From assembly GCA_001898965.1 (NCBI GenBank), contig MKVW01000003.1, positions 619,440 through 683,439 on the forward strand: a DNA stretch of 64,000 bases. The letters are read 5' to 3'. This document shows positions 34,246 through 40,401 of the stretch, one piece after another. Position numbers and translations under genes: made by a program. The notes beneath the pieces were generated by a model. It saw only the letters and a list, made by a program, of their open reading frames with translations. It did not search any database and was not told the origin of the DNA. How positions within the stretch are numbered: the first letter of the stretch is position 1; each line of letters starts with the position of its first letter. This DNA comes from Rhizobiales bacterium 62-17 (lineage in GTDB: Bacteria > Pseudomonadota > Alphaproteobacteria > Rhizobiales > Beijerinckiaceae).

Positions 34246-34335
34246 GGAAGGGTGGCCGAGTGGTTTAAGGCAGCGGTCTTGAAAACCGCCGTGGGTGCAA
34301 GCTCACCGTGAGTTCGAATCTCACCCCTTCCGCCA
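34246..34335 (+). tRNA. tRNA-Ser (anticodon UGA)
   Basis: This 90-base tRNA has an acceptor stem GGAAGGG/CCCTTCC, a D arm in GGCCGAGTGGTTTAAGGC, an anticodon arm with loop CTTGAAA giving anticodon TGA, a long variable arm GTGGGTGCAAGCTCACC as expected for serine, and the T arm GAGTTCGAATCTC. The CCA end is encoded. It reads UCN serine codons. A broken gene abuts its 3' end on the opposite strand. Confidence 0.97.
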
Positions 34336-34337
34336 AA

Positions 34338-34628
34338 CACCGCCGCTTGTCCTCCATGGCTAGATAAAACCTCCCACCCCGGGTAGCGAGCTTTCAGCTC
34401 CTGTTCGGTTCCCAGTTCCTTGATAAAATCAGTGAAAATGGGTGCGACGTAACCGACATCCTCCCAGCTGTATCCAGCGCTACCGAACACCTGCTTCTTG
34501 ACGATGGGCAGGAAATGGACCTGACCGAAGCTGTCGCGGCGAAGATCGATCAGCAGGGTCTCGTTGTTGTCGCGCGATAATGGAAGCAATTGGAGGGATA
34601 CGCGCGGCCTGACTCCCTCGAAGGCCCC
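34338..34628 (-). pseudogene. C-terminal fragment of a SUKH (SMI1/KNR4)-like gene
   Basis: Reading leftward, about 95 codons resemble the second half of SUKH-superfamily proteins (LLIDLRRDSFGQVHFLPI, SAGYSWEDVGYVAPIFTDFIKEL, about the last 80 residues of such proteins). There is no start codon with a ribosome-binding site and no N-terminal half. At its 3' end the frame runs into the antisense of tRNA-Ser, so the native C-terminus is also lost. It is in the same frame as the upstream uncharacterised gene, separated from it by that gene's TAG stop. SUKH proteins are often immunity proteins of toxin systems; this copy is broken. Confidence 0.55.
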
Positions 34629-35555
34629 CTACCATTCGCGCCATTCACTGGTGATATCTTCTCCGTCCGTGAGTTTAAATCCCGTGGCTCTGACGACGTC
34701 GTCGATCAGCGTGCCAAGCTCGTCGCGCTCCAATGTTTCGATCATCCCGCTTCGCGCATCGATTTCATTGAGGCCGAGAACGAGATCCTTGACCGCGGCG
34801 AGAATGTCTTGCGCTCTTGCCGCGCCAGTTGCACGCTTGACCGCATTGATGAAGGTATTCAGCAGCGCTTCGGCTTTTGCGATGTCGGATTCGCTGAACA
34901 GCTTATCTCCATCCGCCATGGCTTCTCGCCAACGCGGCGTGGGAATTTCGGCACGAAGGGCTTCGACCCGATCGACATTGCCGGGTATAATCTTGTGCTT
35001 GTGCACCGTGGCGCGGCGCTTTTGGGCCTGACGCGCCGTCTTGTCTTGCTGAAGCAGGTAGACGGCCATCAACTGATGGTCGCCATCGTATTTGGCGATC
35101 ACCTGCAGACGATCGACCGCATAGCTGAAGACGAAGCGCTCTGCTGAATAGTCGGGCAGCGTTGCGCTCTTGTCTTTTCGAAACGGCGCGGTTCCAAGGG
35201 CCTTCGCCACATCGTCCGCACCGTCACCGAACTTCAGATGAAAGGGCAGCGTTAAAGAATAAGCGTGCTGTTTGCCGTTGATCCTATCCGGCCCGGTAAA
35301 AAATAATTGGGAAACAATCATTTCCTGATCATCAGGCAGGTTTCTTGAGCGTATCTCACCGAATTGGGAGAGGTAAGACTGAACAGGCTCAGCATGCAGA
35401 CTAAATCCGCTATTTGGGCCGCCAAAACTGCCAACCTCAACGTATTTTCGGAAATCGACGGGGTCTAGCTTTTCATGATCGGTCAGATAAGCCACCACCA
35501 GCGGATCGGCGATGCTGCGACCCAGCATGTCGGCATGGTTCATTGTCGGTGCCAT
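34629..35555 (-). CDS. Uncharacterised protein beside tRNA-Ser
   Basis: I do not recognise this protein of 308 residues (331 if the ATG at 35624 is used). It is soluble and mixed alpha/beta. An N-terminal region contains SFGGPNSGFSLHAEPVQSYL; the middle has an FVFSYAVDRLQVIAKYDGDHQLMAVYLLQQDK strand pair; the C-terminal third is helical and ends GEDITSEWREW. It has no signal peptide or membrane segment. The broken SUKH fragment follows in the same frame after its stop, so the two may once have formed a two-gene unit. Base composition is slightly more AT-rich than the neighbours. Confidence 0.65.
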   Translation of the reverse strand: MAPTMNHADMLGRSIADPLVVAYLTDHEKLDPVDFRKYVEVGSFGGPNSGFSLHAEPVQSYLSQFGEIRSRNLPDDQEMIVSQLFFTGPDRINGKQHAYSLTLPFHLKFGDGADDVAKALGTAPFRKDKSATLPDYSAERFVFSYAVDRLQVIAKYDGDHQLMAVYLLQQDKTARQAQKRRATVHKHKIIPGNVDRVEALRAEIPTPRWREAMADGDKLFSESDIAKAEALLNTFINAVKRATGAARAQDILAAVKDLVLGLNEIDARSGMIETLERDELGTLIDDVVRATGFKLTDGEDITSEWREW

Positions 35556-35650
35556 TCCAATTGCTTTCCACCGCGTTCGTATTCGCGACCATAGCGTAAC
35601 GAATTGCCCGCCATCATCATTCACGTTCCGCCGATCGCGCGGTGCGCCGG

Positions 35651-36118
35651 CTAATCGCGATCGGCATTCACCGCGATGTCGAAGTGCAGCACGTCCTCGC
35701 GGGTGCCGAGCTTGCCATAGAGCGCGACGGCCGGCGCATCGGGCGGGTCGGCCTGGACATAGATCACATAGGCGCCGCGCTTGGCGCCTATGTCCTTCAG
35801 GGTTTCGATGAGCGCGGTCGCCACGCCCTTGCGGCGATGGGCGGCCGCCACCGCCAGATCGTAGATATAGATTTCGCTGCGCGCCTGTTCGAATTTTGGC
35901 AGTTCGTAGGCGGCCAGCCCGCCGATCACAGCGCCATTCTCCAGTGCCGCGAGCGCGATGAAATGCGGGCCGCCGAGCAGCTTTTGCAGATAGGCATGGT
36001 CGGGCTGGGCCCGCGTATAGGTGTCGCGTTCATCAAAAGCCTCGCCCATCACGGCGAGGAGACTGCGGAACGGGACAATGTCGGCGGCCGTCAGGTGGCG
36101 GACGATGAACGTGCTCAT
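35651..36118 (-). CDS. GNAT acetyltransferase of the aminoglycoside AAC(3)-I type
   Basis: This 155-residue GNAT enzyme resembles AAC(3)-I gentamicin acetyltransferases over its full length. It shares TYTRAQPDHAYLQKLL, the block LPKFEQARSEIYIYDLAV (about residues 79-96), the acetyl-CoA loop HRRKGVATALI, GAYVIYVQAD and AVALYGKLGTREDVLHFDI. That block pattern is specific to AAC(3)-I, not general GNATs. It would acetylate the 3-amino group of gentamicin-type aminoglycosides, but native activity and spectrum are unproven. It ends 12 bases from the DUF2239 gene upstream, and no integron or attC site is near. Confidence 0.85.
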   Translation of the reverse strand: MSTFIVRHLTAADIVPFRSLLAVMGEAFDERDTYTRAQPDHAYLQKLLGGPHFIALAALENGAVIGGLAAYELPKFEQARSEIYIYDLAVAAAHRRKGVATALIETLKDIGAKRGAYVIYVQADPPDAPAVALYGKLGTREDVLHFDIAVNADRD

Positions 36119-36130
36119 GCGTCCTCCCCG

Positions 36131-36724
36131 CTAGGCGGCATCGCCCCAGGCCAGCCGTCTCACATGTTCGCGCACGTCCACGGGCCAGGCAGCGGCCTGT
36201 TCGGCGAAGCGCTCGCGCTCATTGGCGAAAAAGGCGCGCGAGGCTTCCTCGAAGCCGGGCAGATTGCCGGCCATGGCGGACATGAAGCGATAGGCTGCCT
36301 CCTGCGCCGCGCGGGCATCGGTCTCGCCGCCGTCGTTCTTGCGGGCGTCCTCGACGAGCCGGCGCAAGGCTTGTGAGGCCCCGCCCGGCTGCGCCGCCAG
36401 CCAGTCCCAATGGCGCGGCAGCAAAGTGACCTCGCGGGCGACGACGCCGAGCTTGGGGCGTCCGCGTCCGCGCGGGGTCTCCGGCGCCGTCTCGGGTGCC
36501 GTTGGCGCCGGCTGGGTGAGGCGTGCGGTGATCTCCTCGGGCGAGCCTCTGAGGTCGAGGTCGATCACGCGGCCCGTCAGGTCATCGAAGGTGAGGATGG
36601 TTGCCTCGGGGCGCTCAGCGGCAGCCGTTTTGACGGCCAGAGCCACGGTAATCAGATCGCCTCGGACAAGAAGGGTGTGGCCATCGAAGGCACTACATTT
36701 CAGGGATGGGGTCGTCTCAGTCAT
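36131..36724 (-). CDS. DUF2239 family protein
   Basis: This 197-residue protein matches DUF2239. The N-terminal part has CSAFDGHTLLVRGDLITVA and ILTFDDLTGRVIDLDLRGS. A central RGRPKLGVVAREVTLLPRHWDWLAAQPGGASQALRRLVEDA (about residues 86-126) contains an RGRP AT-hook-like tract and a region like a short helix-turn-helix. A helical C-terminus follows. The AT-hook-like tract suggests DNA binding, but the family has no known function. The AAC(3)-I-like gene follows closely and is probably cotranscribed. Confidence 0.88.
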   Translation of the reverse strand: MTETTPSLKCSAFDGHTLLVRGDLITVALAVKTAAAERPEATILTFDDLTGRVIDLDLRGSPEEITARLTQPAPTAPETAPETPRGRGRPKLGVVAREVTLLPRHWDWLAAQPGGASQALRRLVEDARKNDGGETDARAAQEAAYRFMSAMAGNLPGFEEASRAFFANERERFAEQAAAWPVDVREHVRRLAWGDAA

Positions 36725-36733
36725 CTCGGTTCA

Positions 36734-36779
36734 TTACCCGGATAAAAATTCTTGAGTCAATATCATCCGGGTGATATTG
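36734..36779. promoter_or_regulatory. Paired CCGG-centred palindromes between two divergent genes
   Basis: Two similar sites lie 29 bases apart, centre to centre: TTACCCGGATAA (36734-36745) and TCATCCGGGTGA (36763-36774). The second is extended by a perfect eight-base inverted repeat, CAATATCA/TGATATTG, spanning 36758-36779. They occupy the gap between the divergent DUF2239 and GIY-YIG genes. Each is near-palindromic about CCGG, as expected for one dimeric regulator binding at two places. Confidence 0.65.
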
Positions 36780-36824
36780 GCATCCGCTTTCACGAAGCAG
36801 GATGTGGAAACCGGGATTTAAGAG

Positions 36825-37160
36825 ATGAAAAACGCCGACAGAAAGGCAGCGGTGGCGGCCTATAAAGAACGCAAGACGATTGCCGGGATTTACGCTGTGT
36901 TCTGCCGCCCGACCGGGCAGCGCTGGATCGGCCGCGCGCCCGATCTGTCGACGGTCGAGAACCGCCTCTGGTTCACCTTGCGTCAGCACGCCAATCCGCA
37001 TCGCAGCCTGCAAGCCGCCTGGGACGCGCACGGTCCAGAGGCTTTCGCAGTTGAGGAATTGGAGCGGTTGGTTGAGGAAGAGGATGTCTATTTACGCGAC
37101 AGCTTGCTGAAGGAGCGCCAGGAATTTTGGCGTATAAGGCTAGGTTCTGAAAAGATTTAG
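36825..37160 (+). CDS. GIY-YIG nuclease-fold protein
   Basis: This 111-residue protein is a single GIY-YIG domain. The first motif is AGIYAVFC (about residues 20-27) and the second is the variant WIGRAPD (about 34-40). Then come RLWFTLRQHANPHRSLQAAWDAHG with a conserved arginine/histidine helix and a late acidic residue in FAVEELE. Such small domains are nucleases in other contexts, but this solitary group has no known role. It is divergent from the DUF2239 gene. Confidence 0.85.
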   Translation: MKNADRKAAVAAYKERKTIAGIYAVFCRPTGQRWIGRAPDLSTVENRLWFTLRQHANPHRSLQAAWDAHGPEAFAVEELERLVEEEDVYLRDSLLKERQEFWRIRLGSEKI

Positions 37161-37200
37161 AGAAAAATCTTTATCTAAAAGATTAGATTAAAATATCTAT

Positions 37201-37848
37201 TTATCTGCTTGATTCATTATCAAGTTTCAAGGAGAGCTGATTGCTCTCCTCGATCGGTCGCCGCCCGCGAACCTGGCGCAGCGCTGTCCCGACCAAGACA
37301 CGCGCCGCATCGCCCGCAGCGTCCATATAGGTTGGGTCACGCTGCAGCAGGGTCACCGCGAAAGAGCCGTCGAGCAGCAGGAGAACCTGGCGAGCCAGCG
37401 GCTCGGCTGAGCCAATGCCCGCCTCGGCGAAGGTGGCGGCCAGCCAGCTTTCGAAGCGCTTCTTGTGAGCCGCCCCGACCTTCAGCGCCGGATGTCCCGG
37501 CAGGGAGGCAAGCTCCGCAGAGGTGCGCAGGAAGCCGCACCCTTTCCAGCGCGGATGGCTGGCGGAGTGACCGAGGTTGAGAAAAATGGCCTTCGTCTTG
37601 TCGGCCACGGTCCCGTCGGCCGTCTCGAACCAGCGTCGGAACAAGGCCAGATTGGGCTGGTCGCGGGCAGTCAGGTAGGCCTCGATCAGCTCGTCCTTGC
37701 TGGTGAAATGATAGTAGAGCGTCCGCTTGGTGACGCCCGCTTTCTCGGCCACCGCGTCCACGCTGACGCGGCCGATCCCTTCCGCGTAAAACAGCCTCTC
37801 CGCTGCCGCGATGATTTTGGCTCGTGTAGGGCTCTGATTTTCTTTCAT
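37201..37848 (-). CDS. TetR/AcrR-family transcriptional regulator
   Basis: This 215-residue repressor has the N-terminal helix-turn-helix IIAAAERLFYAEGIGRVSVDAVAEKAGVTKRTLYYHF (about residues 11-47) and the helical ligand domain ending in a QLSLKLDNES tail. A palindromic operator lies eight bases upstream of its ATG, in the gap to a divergent alpha/beta hydrolase gene. It therefore probably represses itself and the hydrolase. The effector is unknown. Confidence 0.92.
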   Translation of the reverse strand: MKENQSPTRAKIIAAAERLFYAEGIGRVSVDAVAEKAGVTKRTLYYHFTSKDELIEAYLTARDQPNLALFRRWFETADGTVADKTKAIFLNLGHSASHPRWKGCGFLRTSAELASLPGHPALKVGAAHKKRFESWLAATFAEAGIGSAEPLARQVLLLLDGSFAVTLLQRDPTYMDAAGDAARVLVGTALRQVRGRRPIEESNQLSLKLDNESSR

Positions 37849-37855
37849 AATTATG

Positions 37856-37875
37856 TATACCGTCTAGTGAGTATA
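37856..37875. promoter_or_regulatory. Palindromic operator between TetR and hydrolase genes
   Basis: TATAC-CGT-CTAG-TGA-GTATA is a 20-bp interrupted palindrome: outer arms of five and a CTAG centre match perfectly. It lies eight bases before the TetR start and 63 bases before the hydrolase start. This architecture is typical of TetR-family operators. Confidence 0.75.
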
Positions 37876-37937
37876 TTATAGCCCGAAAAGGCTGTCCAAA
37901 GGGCGAAGTTCCCTCACGAAATCAAAGTCTGGAAATA

Positions 37938-38864
37938 ATGCCTGCGCCCCTTTCACCCACTGAGCGGATCCGGATTGCCTGCCAGGGTGGCGTCCAGCTC
38001 GGCGGGCACCTTTGGCGATCGGACGCGACGCCAAGGGGTTTTGTCGTCATCAATCCGGCGACGGGCGTGTTGGCGCGCTACTATCATTTTTACGCCGGCT
38101 TCCTGGCCGGCCATGGCTATGACGTGCTGACCTACGATTATCGCGGCATCGGCCAATCCCGCCCCCAGCGGCTGCGCGGTTGCGGCTATCGCTGGCGCGA
38201 TTGGGGCCAGCTCGATTTCGACGCGGCGATCCGCTTCGCCGCCGAGAAACGGCGCGCCGGCTCTCTCCTCGTGGTCGGTCACAGCGTCGGCGGCTTCCTG
38301 CCCGGGCTCGCCGAACACGGTTCGCTGGTCGACCGCATGCTCACCGTCGGCGCCCAATATGCTTATTGGCCCGATTACGCTCCGAAACAGCGGTTGCGCC
38401 TGTTTCTGAAATGGCATCTGGCCATGCCTATTCTCACCGCCCTTTGCGGCTACTTTCCCGGCAAGCGGCTCGGCTGGCTGGAAGACCTGCCGGCCGGCGT
38501 CGCCAACGAATGGAGTTTCAAGGGACGACGGACGGAAGCGAGCTATCCGGCGGAGACGCGCGCCGATGTGGTCGCCAGCTTCGCCGCCTTCCGCGCGCCT
38601 ATCCTCGCCGTCGCAGTCACCGACGACGAGCTGGGGACCTTGCCGGCGATCCGCCGCACGCTCGCCTATTACTCAGGCGCTGAGCGGCAGGAGGTGCTGC
38701 TGGCGCCCGCCGATCTCAATGTCGAAGCGATCGGCCATTTCGGCCTCTTCCACGCCCGCTTCGCCGACAGCTTTTGGCCGGCGACGCTAAGTTGGTTGAG
38801 CGAGGGCATCAATCCGTGGGCAGATCCGGCCGGCCATCAACCGGCCGAACCCGTAGGCGCATAG
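37938..38864 (+). CDS. Alpha/beta hydrolase
   Basis: This 308-residue serine hydrolase has VVINPATGVLARYYH for the oxyanion region (about residues 35-49), YDYRGIGQSRP (about 75-85), and a nucleophile elbow VVGHSVGGFLPG with Ser about 115. An acidic residue in AVTDDELG and a late histidine in AIGHFGLFH complete a plausible triad. It resembles the serine aminopeptidase S33/alpha-beta hydrolase group. It has no signal peptide. It is divergent from a TetR gene with an operator between, so it is probably inducible. Its stop is 10 bases from that of the convergent arr-like gene. Confidence 0.88.
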   Translation: MPAPLSPTERIRIACQGGVQLGGHLWRSDATPRGFVVINPATGVLARYYHFYAGFLAGHGYDVLTYDYRGIGQSRPQRLRGCGYRWRDWGQLDFDAAIRFAAEKRRAGSLLVVGHSVGGFLPGLAEHGSLVDRMLTVGAQYAYWPDYAPKQRLRLFLKWHLAMPILTALCGYFPGKRLGWLEDLPAGVANEWSFKGRRTEASYPAETRADVVASFAAFRAPILAVAVTDDELGTLPAIRRTLAYYSGAERQEVLLAPADLNVEAIGHFGLFHARFADSFWPATLSWLSEGINPWADPAGHQPAEPVGA

Positions 38865-38873
38865 CCTAGCGCA

Positions 38874-39284
38874 TCAGTCGATCGCCTCGATGCCTTGTGC
38901 CCTCGCGCGTTCAACGCCGTCCTTCATCGCCTGCAGCCGCTCCGGCGAATGGCCCTCCCATTCCGTAACCTCTCCCGTGATCCGCAGCGGGTCGCGGGAG
39001 CGGTAGGACTGTGTCGGGTTGCCGGGGAACTTCTTGTCCGTCAGGTTGGGGTCGTCGACGATCGGGCCGGTCGGTTCGACGATGTAGATCCTTTGCCGCC
39101 CGTCGCCCTCGGCTAGTTCCGCGCCCCAGATGGCAGCGTCCAGCGTGCCGGTGAGATAGACCCACGACGCCGGCTTGCGCGCGCCGAAGTTGGAATTGTA
39201 ACCGGAGGCGATCAGGTCTCCCGGTTTTAGGTCGGCGCGGGTGCCGTGAAAAAACTGCTGCGGAATCTGAGTGTTGGATGTCAT
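38874..39284 (-). CDS. arr: NAD+-rifampin ADP-ribosyltransferase
   Basis: This enzyme transfers ADP-ribose to rifamycins and so inactivates them. The 136-residue product matches Arr over its full length: FFHGTRADLKPGD (catalytic-type His, about residues 11-23), WVYLTG (Tyr), AAIWGAELAEGDG, IYIVEPTGPIVDDPNLTDKKFPGNPTQSYRS (about 69-99, with the key Asp) and PLRITGEVTEWEGH. Family length is about 140. The ATG at 39284 with GGGAG upstream gives the normal N-terminus. It is a solitary chromosomal gene without mobile-element context, like many environmental arr genes. Confidence 0.93.
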   Translation of the reverse strand: MTSNTQIPQQFFHGTRADLKPGDLIASGYNSNFGARKPASWVYLTGTLDAAIWGAELAEGDGRQRIYIVEPTGPIVDDPNLTDKKFPGNPTQSYRSRDPLRITGEVTEWEGHSPERLQAMKDGVERARAQGIEAID

Positions 39285-39460
39285 GCGTGGCTGCTCCCTG
39301 TGTATGGGGGCGAAGTTCATAGACCGGGACCGGGGGCTTGCCGCAATCCCCCGGGTGAGCTAGACAATAATAGTGGCAGAGGCCGGCTGATTTTCTCGCC
39401 TATTCCCTGTCCTTCTTTTCTCCCTGCGCGCTCCCTAGATGAAGAGGATCGGAGGCGCGC

Positions 39461-40309
39461 ATGGGCAAATCCACAACCGACACTGACCTCTGGCGCATCG
39501 ACGAGCGTTGCATCCAATGCGGCGCAGCGCAGACGGCCTTTCCCGACCTCGTGGCCGAGGGCAAGGATAGATATTTCTTTCATCGCCAACCGGAAGGTGC
39601 CGCCGACATCGCCGATGCCTGGCGCGCCGCCCTGCTCTGCCCGGTTAGCGCCGTGCGCGCGCCCGAAGGCCTCGCCATGCCAGCCGGTCTGTTCCCGCAG
39701 GAACTGGCGCCGGATCTCTTTCGGCTCGGTTATAACGCCCGCGCCTCCTGGGGTGCGCACAGCTATCTGCTGCGGCGGCCGCAGGGCAATGTGATGATCG
39801 ACGGCCCGCGCTGGACGCGCCAGATCGTCGAATGGCTGGAAGCGAACGGCGGGCTGAGCGACGTGCTGCTGACCCATAAGGACGATGTCGGCGACAGCGG
39901 GCGTTACGCCAAGCATTTCGGCGCCCGCGTCTGGATTCATGGCGATGACCGCGACGGCGCGACCTTCGCCAGCGACCTGATCGAAGGTGAGAAGCCCGTC
40001 TCCGTCGCCGGGGACATTCTCGCCATTCCCGTGCCCGGCCACACGCGCGGCAGCGTAATGTTTCTGGCTGGTTCCCTGCTCTTCAGCGGCGACTCCCTTG
40101 CCTGGGATCATGACGACAAGCAGCTCGTCGCCTTCCGCAGCGTGTGTTGGTACGACTGGCCCACGCAATTGCGCTCGCTGGCGCGTCTCGCCGCCTATCG
40201 TTTCGACCGCGTGCTGCCGGGCCACGGCGGCACGGTGGATGACACGGCGGAGGCGTTGCAGGGGGCCTTGGCCGACATGTTGAAGCGGTATCATGTGCAG
40301 GCCGTTTAG
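39461..40309 (+). CDS. MBL-fold metallohydrolase with N-terminal ferredoxin-like segment
   Basis: This 282-residue protein has two parts. Residues 1-60 carry RCIQCGAAQTAFPD and LLCPVSAVR, a ferredoxin-like cysteine pattern that is incomplete for a 4Fe-4S cluster (three Cys). A metallo-beta-lactamase fold follows with LLTHKDDVGD (about 134-143), where the canonical HxHxDH is reduced to HxxDD, then PGHTRGSVMF (about 189-198), FSGDSLAWDHDD and VLPGHGGT. This altered motif recurs in a subgroup fused to such a segment. The substrate is unknown. Confidence 0.88.
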   Translation: MGKSTTDTDLWRIDERCIQCGAAQTAFPDLVAEGKDRYFFHRQPEGAADIADAWRAALLCPVSAVRAPEGLAMPAGLFPQELAPDLFRLGYNARASWGAHSYLLRRPQGNVMIDGPRWTRQIVEWLEANGGLSDVLLTHKDDVGDSGRYAKHFGARVWIHGDDRDGATFASDLIEGEKPVSVAGDILAIPVPGHTRGSVMFLAGSLLFSGDSLAWDHDDKQLVAFRSVCWYDWPTQLRSLARLAAYRFDRVLPGHGGTVDDTAEALQGALADMLKRYHVQAV

Positions 40310-40401
40310 TTCCCGCATGCCTCAAACTCATACCAAGGTTTGGGTAGGCGCCCATCCCGTTTCTTCCCACTATCGTCGTGCTGAAGCCTGGGAGGATCGC
40401 C

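Noticed and set aside
34236..34589. 117-codon ORF on the minus strand spanning tRNA-Ser
   Set aside because: Its C-terminal third (GEIRTHGELAPTAVF) is the antisense translation of tRNA-Ser, a known annotation artefact. Only the SUKH-like part is real, and it is a fragment.
35651..39284. Integron or resistance cassette around the AAC(3)-like and arr genes
   Set aside because: No integrase, attC-like hairpins, insertion sequences or direct repeats were seen, and the genes are on separate units with ordinary neighbours.
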